Assembly: GCF_018069625.1 (NCBI RefSeq)
Contig: NZ_CP072941.1
Coordinates: forward strand, 3,906,001 to 3,970,000
Direction of reading: 5' to 3'
Source: Streptomyces yatensis
Lineage (GTDB): Bacteria > Actinomycetota > Actinomycetes > Streptomycetales > Streptomycetaceae
Length of the DNA stretch: 64,000 nucleotides
Under the pieces are notes generated by a model. That model searched no databases and was not told the DNA's origin. It saw only the letters and a list, made by a program, of their open reading frames with translations. Numbering within the stretch: the first letter of the stretch is position 1; every line of letters starts with the position of its first letter. Positions 41,426-49,847 of the stretch are shown here, one piece after another. The translations under genes were made by a program, and so were the position numbers.

Positions 41426-42526
41426 ATGTCGATGATCCGTGACCTGCGTGCAGCCGTCCGTCCCGCCCTGCGCCGGGGCCGTACCTCCAGCGACTACGAC
41501 GCGACGCGTGACCCGTCGGTCACCAGCGCCGTGGTCGACTGCGGGGTCTACCGCGACGGCAAGCGGGTCAGCGACCACGTGAGCCCGGCGCAGGCCATGG
41601 AGCGGGTCCGCGAGGAGGGCGGGTTCGCCTGGATCGGGCTGCACGAGCCGACCGAGCGCGAGTTCGCGGGGATCGCCCAGGAGTTCGGGCTGCACCCGCT
41701 GGCGGTCGAGGACGCCGTGCAGGCCCATCAGCGGCCCAAGCTGGAGCGGTACGACGACACCCTCTTCACCGTCTTCAAGACCATCCACTACGTCGAGCAC
41801 GCCGAACTCACCTCGACCAGCGAGGTGGTGGAGACCGGTGAGGTGATGTGTTTCACCGGCCGGAACTTCATCGTGACCGTGCGGCACGGCGGCCAGGGCT
41901 CGCTGCGCGCCCTGCGCCACCGGCTCCAGCAGGACCCCGAGCTGCTCGCCAAGGGTCCCTCGGCGGTGCTGCACGCCATCGCCGACCAGGTCGTCGACGG
42001 CTATCTCGCGGTCGCCGACGCGGTCCAGGACGACATCGACGAGGTCGAGATCGATGTCTTCTCGGCCGCGACCTCCCGGCGGGGCGGCGACGCGGGCCGG
42101 ATCTACCAGCTCAAGCGCGAGGTGCTGGAGTTCAAGCGGGCCGTCTCGCCGCTGCTGCGGCCGATGCAGCTGCTGAGCGAGCGGCCGATGCGGCTGGTGG
42201 ACCCGGACATCCAGACCTACTTCCGGGATGTCGCGGACCATCTGGCGCGGGTCAACGAGCAGGTGCTGGCCTTCGACGACCTGCTGAACTCGATCCTCCA
42301 GGCCAATCTGGCGCAGGCCACGGTCGCGCAGAACGAGGACATGCGGAAGATCACGTCCTGGGCGGCGATCTTCGCCGTGCCGACGATGATCGCGGGGATC
42401 TACGGCATGAACTTCGACTACATGCCGGAGCTGCGCTGGAAGTTCGGCTACCCGACCGTGCTCGTCGTCACCGTGGGCATCTGCTTCGCGATCCACCGCG
42501 GCTTCAAGCGCAACGGCTGGCTGTAG
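41426..42526 (+). CDS. corA: CorA-family Mg2+/Co2+ transporter
   Basis: A 366-aa homo-oligomeric divalent-cation channel. It has a large N-terminal cytosolic domain, a long helix, and two C-terminal membrane segments with the GMN selectivity loop in YGMNFDYMPEL. The C-terminus is basic (HRGFKRNGWL), as in the family. The ATG at 41426 has AAGGAG 6 nt upstream. Positional homologue Rv1239c. An MgtE-N/CBS protein gene lies 3 kb downstream, so Mg2+ handling genes cluster here. Confidence 0.95.
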   Translation: MSMIRDLRAAVRPALRRGRTSSDYDATRDPSVTSAVVDCGVYRDGKRVSDHVSPAQAMERVREEGGFAWIGLHEPTEREFAGIAQEFGLHPLAVEDAVQAHQRPKLERYDDTLFTVFKTIHYVEHAELTSTSEVVETGEVMCFTGRNFIVTVRHGGQGSLRALRHRLQQDPELLAKGPSAVLHAIADQVVDGYLAVADAVQDDIDEVEIDVFSAATSRRGGDAGRIYQLKREVLEFKRAVSPLLRPMQLLSERPMRLVDPDIQTYFRDVADHLARVNEQVLAFDDLLNSILQANLAQATVAQNEDMRKITSWAAIFAVPTMIAGIYGMNFDYMPELRWKFGYPTVLVVTVGICFAIHRGFKRNGWL

Positions 42527-42550
42527 AGCCGGCCCGCTCCCCGAGCCGAG

Positions 42551-42625
42551 CGGACGGGCCCTCATCGGCCGGGCCCTCAGCGGCTGGGCTCCTGTCGGAC
42601 GGGCTCTTAGCGGCCGGGCCCGTCC
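42551..42625. repeat. 15-bp tandem repeat between convergent corA and EamA genes
   Basis: Units of the form CGGCCGGGCCCTCAG start exactly every 15 bp at 42551, 42566, 42581, 42596 and 42611 with a few changes each. No gene or terminator overlaps them. Confidence 0.85.
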
Positions 42626-42638
42626 GAGGGGGCCTTCA

Positions 42639-43637
42639 TCAGCTTGGGCGGGGCTTCCTGCCGTCCGCCATGATGACCAGCGCGAGCCCGCCGAGGATCA
42701 CCGCGAGCGCCGGATAGGCGGCCACGGGCGGCATCTGGCCCAGCCACAGGGCCGCGATCAGGGCCGCCCCCGGCGTCTCCAGCAGGATCGCGGTCGAGGT
42801 GATGGAGGGGCCGAGTCCCTTGACCACCCGGTTGATGAGGGTGTGCCCCAGCAGCTGCGCGGTGACCGTCAGCAGGGCCAGCTGCAGCCAGGTGGTGCCG
42901 CTGTAGCCGCCGAGCCGCGCGCCCGCCACCAGGCAGGTGAGCAGCAGGAGCACGCTGGTGGTGGCGTAGCAGACGTAGGCGTACGCGGTGGTGCTCACCG
43001 AACGCCGCACCTCCGCCCCGAGCAGCACGTACCCGGCCGCCGCCACCCCGCCCAGCAGCGCGAGCGCGTCACCCAGCAGGGCGCGCGGGGAAGCGGACAG
43101 ATCGACCCCGGTGAGGATCACCACACCGAGGATCGCGAGTCCCATGCCCAGCCAGGCGGGCGTGGGGAGGCGGTGGCCGCGCAGCCGCAGCAGCAGCGCC
43201 GTCCAGATGGGGGTCGTGGTCACCAGCGCGGTCGATGAGGCCACGGAGGTCATGTGCAGGCTCGGCAGCCAGGCCCCGAAGTGCACCGCGAGCAGCGCCC
43301 CCGCCCCGACCGACAGCAGTGCCGCCCGGCGGCCCATCCCGCGCAGCTCGCCCCGGTGGCGCCACAGCGCGAACGGGGTGAGCGCGCCCACCGCCATGGC
43401 GTTGCGCCAGAAGGCGATGGCGAGCGCGGGCGCCACCGTCGCGGCGGCCAGCGGCGCGGAGAGCGAGACACCGGCGATGGCGACCGTAAGGAGCGCGATG
43501 TCGAGGGGAACGCCACCACCGGGACGGCCGCCCTCACCGGGTGCGGCGGGGGTGGTGGCGGGGGCTGGGGTGCGCGCGGCGCGGGCGGTGGGCACGGCGC
43601 CAGCGTAAGGCGCATGAGCAGGCGACGGAACTGACAT
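42639..43637 (-). CDS. EamA/DMT-family transporter
   Basis: A 332-aa protein with ten hydrophobic helices arranged as two EamA repeats (about 45-180 and 195-320). The first repeat contains the typical FWRNAMAVGALTPF and SLHMTSVASSTALVTTTPIW. A disordered proline/alanine-rich N-terminus of 40 residues precedes it. Likely exports a small metabolite or amino acid; the substrate is unknown. Convergent with corA. Confidence 0.9.
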   Translation of the reverse strand: MSVPSPAHAPYAGAVPTARAARTPAPATTPAAPGEGGRPGGGVPLDIALLTVAIAGVSLSAPLAAATVAPALAIAFWRNAMAVGALTPFALWRHRGELRGMGRRAALLSVGAGALLAVHFGAWLPSLHMTSVASSTALVTTTPIWTALLLRLRGHRLPTPAWLGMGLAILGVVILTGVDLSASPRALLGDALALLGGVAAAGYVLLGAEVRRSVSTTAYAYVCYATTSVLLLLTCLVAGARLGGYSGTTWLQLALLTVTAQLLGHTLINRVVKGLGPSITSTAILLETPGAALIAALWLGQMPPVAAYPALAVILGGLALVIMADGRKPRPS

Positions 43638-43680
43638 TTCACAGGCTGGGACGGGTGCCCGACTGGCCTAGGCTGTCGGC

Positions 43681-44226
43681 ATGACGCAGACGCCGATGGA
43701 CCGTGCCCTTGTCGAGGAGGCGGCCAAGAAGTCCGCCCTCATCTGGGTCCAGGGCACCGAGGGCGCCCCGCGCGCCCTGTGGCACATCTGGCACGAGGGC
43801 GCGGCCTGCCTCGTCGGGGACGGGCCCTTGGAACAGCCCCTCCAGGGCCTCGGGCTGGCCGACGGCGGAACCGCCACGGTGACCGTGCGCAGCAAGGACA
43901 AGGGCGGGCGCCTGGTCAGCTGGCCCGCGCGGGTGGTCGAGCTGGCCCCCGGCGGCGAGGCGTGGACCTCGGCGGTCGACGAGCTCAAGGGCAAGCGGCT
44001 GAACGCGCCGGACGCCGACCACATCGCGGAGCGCTGGGCGCGCGAATGCCGGGTGCTGCGGCTGGAGCCCGCGCCCGGAGCACTCGCCGAACACCCCACC
44101 GGCTCCCTGGCGGCGACCCCGCTGCCGTCCCCGGCGACCACCCGCCGGCCGATCCCGGCGGCGCTCCCAAAGCTCCTCGCCCGCCGTAAGAAGCGCGGCC
44201 GTGGCGCCCGTAAGGACGCGTCGTAG
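43681..44226 (+). CDS. Conserved hypothetical protein
   Basis: A 181-aa protein. An N-terminal domain of about 125 residues resembles small split-barrel FMN-binding/pyridoxamine-oxidase-like folds in pattern only (ALIWVQG, LWHIWHEGAACLV, ATVTVRSKDKGGRLVSW), and I would not name it. The C-terminal 50 residues are proline- then lysine/arginine-rich (KLLARRKKRGRG) and could bind nucleic acid or acidic lipids. The ATG at 43681 sits 43 bp from the divergent EamA gene. Confidence 0.7.
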   Translation: MTQTPMDRALVEEAAKKSALIWVQGTEGAPRALWHIWHEGAACLVGDGPLEQPLQGLGLADGGTATVTVRSKDKGGRLVSWPARVVELAPGGEAWTSAVDELKGKRLNAPDADHIAERWARECRVLRLEPAPGALAEHPTGSLAATPLPSPATTRRPIPAALPKLLARRKKRGRGARKDAS

Positions 44227-44411
44227 CTTCTGACGTGGCTTCTGACGCCGGGTGAGGCCGCGTCCTGGCTCCGGCGCCCGGTAAGGCCGCGGTCCAGCCC
44301 TGACGCCCGCCGTAAGGACGCGCCCCGGCTTCAAGGACGCGCCCCGGTTTCAAGGGCGCGCCCTCGCCGCCCTTACGGTCGTGCTCGCGGCTACGGCGCC
44401 CGCGGGCCCGA
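44227..44411. other. Convergent gap with GTAAGG repeats
   Basis: Between the hypothetical gene and the lipoprotein gene, CCGTAAGGACGCG from the end of the coding region recurs at 44310. GGTAAGGCCGCG and CTTACGG occur nearby, with GACGCGCCCCGG(C/T)TTCAAG in two copies. I see no clear terminator. Confidence 0.5.
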
Positions 44412-45161
44412 CTACGGCGCCTCCGGGATCTGCTGCCCGTAGTCGAGCACATGGCCCTTCTCCGGGGCGGCGAGCTCGAAGCCCTTGTTCCAGTCCGCGA
44501 GCTGGATCACGCCCGCGCCGCCCGCCCGCTGCAGCCGCAGCGGATAGGGCCGGCCCTCCAGGGAGACATCGAGCGATCCGCCCTCACCGGCCTTGCCCGC
44601 GCTGATGCGGATCGTCCGTACGCCGTCCACCTGCCCGTGGTCGCCGGTGGCGACCTTGCCGTGCAGCCCGAGCAGCCCGTCCAGCAGCAGCTTCATATCG
44701 GTGAAACCGCTGAGCCGCTGGTAGGAGGGGTCGCCGGAGGGGACCTTCACATACTTGTCGTCCAGCTTCCCGGCCGCGTCGGCCGCGCCGCTGTGTCCCT
44801 CGTCCCCGCCGTCGTGGGACCAGAAGCCCGCGCCGGCCTTGAGGTAGAGCTCCTTGCCGACGCGCAGCAGCTCGAAGCTGGAGCCCTTGGTGGAGACCTG
44901 GCCGGTGCCGCCGTCGGCCTTGAGCCGCATGTTCAGCTTGTAGGTGGCTCCCTGGGTGACGAGTGTGCCGGAGAGCCGCACCGAACTGGCGCCGGCGACC
45001 GCCTGACGGACCTTGCTCTCGATCTTCGTGGCGGGGAGCTTTCCCACGCCGTTCGTCCCCGCGTCGGGGTCCTGTTCCCCACCGCCGCCGCCACACGCGG
45101 CGAGCGTGGCGGCCAACCCCGCGCACATCGCCGCAACGACAGCCCTGTTCCGGGTGCGCAC
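44412..45161 (-). CDS. LppX/LprAFG-like lipoprotein
   Basis: A 249-aa exported lipoprotein. The signal peptide ends in LAACGGGG (lipobox LAAC). The mature part follows the pattern of the LolA-like LppX/LprG superfamily: KVRQAVAGASSVRLSGTL, then repeated beta strands with GKELYLKAG and FTDMKLLLDGLLG. Members carry lipids or lipoglycans in a hydrophobic cavity. The GTG at 45161 follows AGGAGG by 10 nt. Confidence 0.82.
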   Translation of the reverse strand: MRTRNRAVVAAMCAGLAATLAACGGGGGEQDPDAGTNGVGKLPATKIESKVRQAVAGASSVRLSGTLVTQGATYKLNMRLKADGGTGQVSTKGSSFELLRVGKELYLKAGAGFWSHDGGDEGHSGAADAAGKLDDKYVKVPSGDPSYQRLSGFTDMKLLLDGLLGLHGKVATGDHGQVDGVRTIRISAGKAGEGGSLDVSLEGRPYPLRLQRAGGAGVIQLADWNKGFELAAPEKGHVLDYGQQIPEAP

Positions 45162-45348
45162 GTCCGCTCTGCCTCCTGATGCCGGTGCAGTAGGGCAGCG
45201 TACCGGTGCCGTCCCGCGGTGTCCGCAGGGTGCCGCACTGCCCTCGCCCGGCGGCAGGGCAGGTGCGGGCACGCTAGCCTGAACCCGGTGAAGAGCGGAT
45301 CATTACCTTGAATGACCACAAAGCCCCATATACGAGGGGAGGCAGGGC

Positions 45349-46632
45349 ATGCCGGCAGGCGCCCCCCGGGTCTTCGTCTCGCATCTCGCGGGCGTCGCCG
45401 TCTTTGACCCGAACGGCGACCAAGTGGGGCGGGTGCGCGATGTCGTGGCGATGCTGCGGCTGGCCGGCCGCCCGCCGCGGGTGCTCGGCCTGGTGGTCGA
45501 GGTGGTCGGCCGCCGCCGGATCTTCCTGCCCATGACGCGGGTGACCGGTGTGGAGTCCGGCCAGGTCATCACCACCGGTGTGCTCAACATGCGCCGCTTC
45601 GAACAGCGCCCCACCGAAACCCTGGTCCTCGGCGAACTGCTCGACCGCACGGTGCACCTGGTCGAGACCGGCGAGCCGGTGACGGTCCTCGACGTGGCGA
45701 TGACCCAGCTGCCCGCGCGCCGGGAGTGGGAGATCGACAAGGTCTTCGTACGCCGCGGCAAGACCGGCGCCCTGCGCCGCCGCGGCGAGGCGCTGACCGT
45801 GGACTGGTCCGCGGTCACCGGCTTCTCACTGGAGGAGCAGGGCCAGGGCGCGGAGAACCTGCTGGCCACCTTCGAGCAGCTGCGCCCCGCCGACCTGGCC
45901 AATGTGCTGCACCACCTGTCCGCCAAGCGCCGGGGCGAGGTGGCGGCGGCCCTGGACGACGAGCGGCTCGCCGACGTCCTGGAGGAGCTGCCCGACGACG
46001 ACCAGGTGGAGATCCTCGGCAAGCTCAAGGAGGAGCGCGCGGCCGACGTCCTGGAGGCCATGGACCCCGATGACGCGGCCGATCTGCTCTCCGAGCTCCC
46101 CGAGCCCGACAAGGAGCGGCTGCTGGACCTGATGCGCCCGCGCGACGCGGCCGACATGCGGCGGCTGATGTCGTACGAGGAGGGGTCGGCGGGCGGTCTG
46201 ATGACGACCGAGCCGATCGTGCTGCGCCCGGACGCCACCATCGCGGACGCGCTCGCCCGGGTGCGCGACCAGGACCTGACGCCCGCGCTCGCCGCCCAGG
46301 TCTATGTGTGCCGCCCGCCCGACCAGACGCCCACCGGCCGCTATCTGGGCACCATCCACTTCCAACGGCTGCTGCGCGACCCGCCGTTCACCCTCGTCGG
46401 GGCGTCCGTCGACACCGATCTGCCGACGCTGCCGCCGGACACCCCGCTGCCCGTCGTCGCCGGCCATCTGGCCACCTACAACCTGCTCGCGGCGCCCGTC
46501 GTGGACGAGACCGGCTCCCTGCTCGGCGCCGTGACGGTCGACGACGTGCTGGACCATCTGCTGCCGTCCGACTGGCGGGAGCGCGAGCTGTACGCCGGGA
46601 TGGCGCTGCCGGAGGCCGCCGATGGACGGTGA
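45349..46632 (+). CDS. Soluble MgtE-N/CBS protein with PRC-barrel N-terminus
   Basis: A 427-aa protein with three parts: PRC-barrel-like (about 5-110, FDPNGDQVGRVRDVV), MgtE N-terminal superhelix (about 165-270, repeated ADVLEELPDDD and ADVLEAMDPDDAADLL), and a CBS pair (about 280-415, MTTEPIVLRPDATIADAL...VDDVLDHLLP). The membrane channel of true MgtE is absent, so this is a soluble Mg2+/nucleotide sensor-like protein, not a transporter by itself. Positional homologue Rv1232c. It overlaps the DUF1003 gene by 11 nt, implying joint function. Confidence 0.9.
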   Translation: MPAGAPRVFVSHLAGVAVFDPNGDQVGRVRDVVAMLRLAGRPPRVLGLVVEVVGRRRIFLPMTRVTGVESGQVITTGVLNMRRFEQRPTETLVLGELLDRTVHLVETGEPVTVLDVAMTQLPARREWEIDKVFVRRGKTGALRRRGEALTVDWSAVTGFSLEEQGQGAENLLATFEQLRPADLANVLHHLSAKRRGEVAAALDDERLADVLEELPDDDQVEILGKLKEERAADVLEAMDPDDAADLLSELPEPDKERLLDLMRPRDAADMRRLMSYEEGSAGGLMTTEPIVLRPDATIADALARVRDQDLTPALAAQVYVCRPPDQTPTGRYLGTIHFQRLLRDPPFTLVGASVDTDLPTLPPDTPLPVVAGHLATYNLLAAPVVDETGSLLGAVTVDDVLDHLLPSDWRERELYAGMALPEAADGR

Positions 46633-47155
46633 GGGCATCCGGCTGGACCGGCCCAAGGCGCGGCGCCGCAGCCCGCTGCCGCGCTGGGACCCCGAGGCGT
46701 TCGGCAGGGCGTCGGAGCGGATCGCGCGCTTCCTGGGCACCGGGCGGTTCATCGCCTGGATGACCGCCTTCGTCGCGACATGGCTGGCCTGGAACATCCT
46801 GGCGCCGCCGCGGCTGCGGTTCGACCCGTTCCCGTTCATCTTCCTGACGCTGATGCTCTCGCTCCAGGCGTCGTACTCCGCCCCGCTCATCCTGCTGGCC
46901 CAGTACCGCCAGGCCGACCGCGACCGCGTCAACCTCGAACAGGACCGCAAGCAGAACGAGAGGTCGATCGCCGACACCGAGTTCCTCACCCGGGAGATCG
47001 CGGCGCTGCGGACGGGCCTGGGCGAGGTCGCCACCCGCGACTGGCTCCGCGACCAGCTGGAGGACCTGCGCCGGGAGCCGGACGGCGGACGGAGCGCCCC
47101 ACGGCCCGGTGTCCACGGCGAACGCCCACGGCCGAGTGAGGAACGCGACCGCTGA
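46622..47155 (+). CDS. DUF1003 membrane protein
   Basis: A 177-aa protein with two membrane helices (about 42-60 and 70-95, including FPFIFLTLMLSLQASYSAP), flanked by WLAWN and the conserved QADRDRVNLEQDRKQNE. A cytosolic coiled tail follows. Function unknown. Start codon is within the end of the MgtE-N/CBS gene (11-nt overlap), so expression is translationally coupled and the membrane protein may be the partner of that soluble sensor. Confidence 0.9.
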   Translation: MDGEGIRLDRPKARRRSPLPRWDPEAFGRASERIARFLGTGRFIAWMTAFVATWLAWNILAPPRLRFDPFPFIFLTLMLSLQASYSAPLILLAQYRQADRDRVNLEQDRKQNERSIADTEFLTREIAALRTGLGEVATRDWLRDQLEDLRREPDGGRSAPRPGVHGERPRPSEERDR

Positions 47156-47197
47156 CGGCCATCCCGCGTCCCGCCCGCGGCGCCGTACCATCTCCGT

Positions 47198-48352
47198 ATG
47201 GCTACCGACACCCTCCCAGCGCCGAGCGAAGACGCGGTACGCGCCGCGCTCGCGACGGTCAACGACCCGGAGATCCACAAGCCGATCACCGACCTCGGCA
47301 TGGTCAAATCCGTCGAGATCGCGGCGGATGGCTCGGTCGCCGTGGTGGTCTACCTCACAGTCTCCGGCTGTCCGATGCGGGACACGATCACCAACAGCGT
47401 GCGGACCGCGGTCGCCGAGGTCGAGGGCGTGACCGGAGTCACGGTCGAACTCGATGTGATGAGCGACGAGCAGCGCCGTGAGCTGGCCACCTCGCTGCGC
47501 GGCGGCCAGGCCGAGCGCGAGGTCCCCTTCGCCAAGCCCGGCTCGCTGACCCGGGTCTACGCGGTGGCGTCCGGCAAGGGCGGCGTCGGCAAGTCGTCGG
47601 TGACGGTCAACCTGGCCGCCGCGCTGGCCGCCGACGGGCTCAAGGTCGGCGTGGTGGACGCCGACATCTACGGCCACTCGGTGCCCCGCATGCTGGGCGC
47701 CGACGGACGGCCCACCCAGGTCGAGAACATGATCATGCCGCCGTCGGCGAACGGCGTGAAGGTGATCTCGATCGGGATGTTCACTCCCGGAAACTCCCCG
47801 GTGGTCTGGCGCGGCCCGATGCTGCACCGCGCGCTCCAGCAGTTCCTGGCCGATGTCTACTGGGGCGACCTCGATGTGCTGCTCCTCGACCTCCCCCCGG
47901 GCACCGGCGACATCGCGATCTCCGTGGCCCAGCTGGTGCCCAACGCCGAGATCCTGGTGGTGACCACGCCGCAGCAGGCCGCCGCCGAGGTCGCCGAGCG
48001 GGCCGGTGCGATCGCCGTCCAGACCCATCAGAAGATCGTCGGCGTCGTGGAGAACATGTCCGGGCTGCCCTGCCCGCACTGCGACGAGATGGTCGACGTC
48101 TTCGGCACCGGTGGTGGCCAGGTGGTCGCCGACGGGCTCAGCCGGACCACCGGCACGACGGTGCCCGTGCTGGGCTCCATCCCGATCGACGTACGGCTGC
48201 GCGAGGGCGGCGACGAGGGGAAGCCGGTCGTGCTGACCGACCCCGACTCCCCGGCGGGCAGCGCGCTCAAGGCGATCGCGGGCAAGATCGGCGGACGGCA
48301 GCGCGGCCTCGCGGGCATGTCGCTGGGCGTCACCCCGCGCAACAAGTTCTGA
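47198..48352 (+). CDS. mrp: Mrp/ApbC family iron-sulfur carrier ATPase
   Basis: A 384-aa P-loop protein. An N-terminal MIP18/DUF59 domain (about 10-95) precedes the deviant Walker A GKGGVGKS at 126-133, DADIYGHS, DLPPGTGD and the cluster-binding CPHC near 290. Mrp/NBP35 proteins assemble and deliver iron-sulfur clusters. The ATG at 47198 gives the full-length family form. The end of the gene seeds a tandem repeat. Confidence 0.95.
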   Translation: MATDTLPAPSEDAVRAALATVNDPEIHKPITDLGMVKSVEIAADGSVAVVVYLTVSGCPMRDTITNSVRTAVAEVEGVTGVTVELDVMSDEQRRELATSLRGGQAEREVPFAKPGSLTRVYAVASGKGGVGKSSVTVNLAAALAADGLKVGVVDADIYGHSVPRMLGADGRPTQVENMIMPPSANGVKVISIGMFTPGNSPVVWRGPMLHRALQQFLADVYWGDLDVLLLDLPPGTGDIAISVAQLVPNAEILVVTTPQQAAAEVAERAGAIAVQTHQKIVGVVENMSGLPCPHCDEMVDVFGTGGGQVVADGLSRTTGTTVPVLGSIPIDVRLREGGDEGKPVVLTDPDSPAGSALKAIAGKIGGRQRGLAGMSLGVTPRNKF

Positions 48353-48418
48353 GCGCCAGGGCCTGAGCGCCAAGGTCTGGGCGCCAGGGCCTGAGCGCCA
48401 AGCTCTGAGCTTCAAGCT
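48349..48418. repeat. 14-bp tandem repeat copying the mrp stop (5 copies)
   Basis: Units CTGAGCGCCAAGGC with small changes start at 48349, 48363, 48377, 48391 and 48405, an exact 14-bp period. The first contains the mrp stop TGA (48350-48352). Confidence 0.88.
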
Positions 48419-48446
48419 CCGGGTGCGCGCTCGGCCACGGCCCTAC

Positions 48447-48488
48447 GGCTCAGGGGCGGCTTCCTCGGGAAGCCGCCCCTGAGCCTTT
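48447..48488. terminator. Terminator between convergent genes
   Basis: A stem of up to 18 bp (GGCTCAGGGGCGGCTTCC with complement) closed by a tiny loop and followed by TTTGG lies between mrp and the next gene. Strong and bidirectional. Confidence 0.88.
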
Positions 48489-48498
48489 GGCGCCCGCC

Positions 48499-49158
48499 TT
48501 ACGCGTCGTAGCGGGTGATGTCCTTGACCACCGCGAACCCCAGGCCGTAAGCGCTCATCCCGCGCCCGTACGCGCCGATGTGCACGTCCTCGCCCGCCGT
48601 TCCGGCCAGCACCCAGCCGTACTCCGACTCGCGGTAGTGGAAGTCGGTCGGCACCCCGTCCACCGGGAGCGACAGCTGCGACCAGCTCTCGCCCTCCAGA
48701 TCGTCCGCCAGCTCCCAGGCGATCGCGGTCTGCTGGTCCAGCCAGTCCTGGCGCAGCGCCCGCTCCATCCGCGTCGGCCAGGTGCACGACAACAGACCGG
48801 AGCCGGCCAGCCAGGCGGCGGAGGAGACCGAGGTGGCCTCCAGTTTGCCGGTGCCGTCGGCGCTGTCCCGCCCCGGGCGGCTGGCGACGGTGACGACCAC
48901 CGTGAAGCGCTGCTGGTCCATATCGGTCTCGACGCGCAGCGACGGCTCCTCGCCATGGCCGGTCGAGCCGTACTCGACGATGCCGTCGGCCGCCGCGCCC
49001 ACCTGCATCAGCCAGCGGGGGCCGGTGAACGCCTCGTCAAGCCCGTACCAGGGAAAGCCGGCCATCAGATAGCCGTCGACGCTCCGCCGGGCCTCGGCGG
49101 GCAACCCCTGCGCAGCCGCTGCCACCCCTCGTTCCCCTAGCCGACCCGTGGTCTCCAT
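48499..49158 (-). CDS. Conserved Streptomyces hypothetical protein
   Basis: A 219-aa soluble protein with no recognised domain. It contains a tryptophan-rich C-terminal half (CTWPTRMERALRQDWLDQQTA, then TDFHYRESEYGWVLAGTAGEDVHIGAYGRG) that looks like a compact beta domain. The ATG at 49158 follows GAGGAGG by 9 nt. Context between mrp and tatB is conserved among relatives as far as I recall, but gives no function. Confidence 0.7.
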   Translation of the reverse strand: METTGRLGERGVAAAAQGLPAEARRSVDGYLMAGFPWYGLDEAFTGPRWLMQVGAAADGIVEYGSTGHGEEPSLRVETDMDQQRFTVVVTVASRPGRDSADGTGKLEATSVSSAAWLAGSGLLSCTWPTRMERALRQDWLDQQTAIAWELADDLEGESWSQLSLPVDGVPTDFHYRESEYGWVLAGTAGEDVHIGAYGRGMSAYGLGFAVVKDITRYDA

Positions 49159-49276
49159 GTGCGCGCGGCCTCCTCGTTGCCCTGCGTTGTGGGCGGCCCG
49201 CCCCCCTCGGGCGACCCTCACCCCGGACAAAGGGAGGATAGCCATACGGGTCAACCAGGCCGGGCATACGGGGGGA

Positions 49277-49747
49277 TCAAGTGGCGTCGGAGTCGAAAGG
49301 CGGACGCTCCTCGCGGCTCGGCTCCTCGCGCTTGCGCAGCAGGTCAGGCGTGCTGGAGTCGCCCTTGGACAGGGACGGCGGGGTGGTGCCGGAAGCCCCT
49401 GAAGAGCCCTGCGGCGGATCACTCTCCCGGCCGTGCACCGCGTCGGCGACCTCCGCCATCTCCTTACGGAGGTCGAAGCCGTTACGGATCTCCTTCAGGC
49501 CGAGCTCATCGGAGTCCAGCACATGCTTGCGCACGAAGGTCTTGGGGTTGAGGTCCTCGAACTCGAAGTCCTTGAACTCCGGCCCCAGCTCGGAGCGGAT
49601 GTCCTCCTTGGCGCTGTCGGAGAACTCCCGGATCTTCCGGATGAACTGCGAGACGTCCCGAATCACCTTCGGGAGCTTGTCCGGGCCGAAGACGAGCACC
49701 GCAAGGACAACGAGCGCGACAAGCTCGAGAGGTCCTATGTCCAACAC
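49277..49747 (-). CDS. tatB: Sec-independent translocase protein TatB
   Basis: A 156-aa Tat component. One N-terminal membrane helix (LELVALVVLAVLVFGP, about 6-22) includes the family GP...LP hinge (FGPDKLPKVI). An amphipathic helix follows (SQFIRKIREFSDSAKEDI), then a charged, disordered tail. TatB with TatC binds twin-arginine signal peptides. The GTG at 49747 (VLDIGPLE) follows GAGGAG by 9 nt; the extension upstream lacks family similarity. Next to htrA as in mycobacteria. Confidence 0.92.
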   Translation of the reverse strand: MLDIGPLELVALVVLAVLVFGPDKLPKVIRDVSQFIRKIREFSDSAKEDIRSELGPEFKDFEFEDLNPKTFVRKHVLDSDELGLKEIRNGFDLRKEMAEVADAVHGRESDPPQGSSGASGTTPPSLSKGDSSTPDLLRKREEPSREERPPFDSDAT

Positions 49748-49847
49748 CTTGCAGCTCCTCAAGACGTCTGGGGCCCCGGCCTGGGCCACTCAACACCGTA
49801 CCTGGCGGCGGGGTCGGCGCGGGAGACGGCCGGGCCAACATCGCGCG

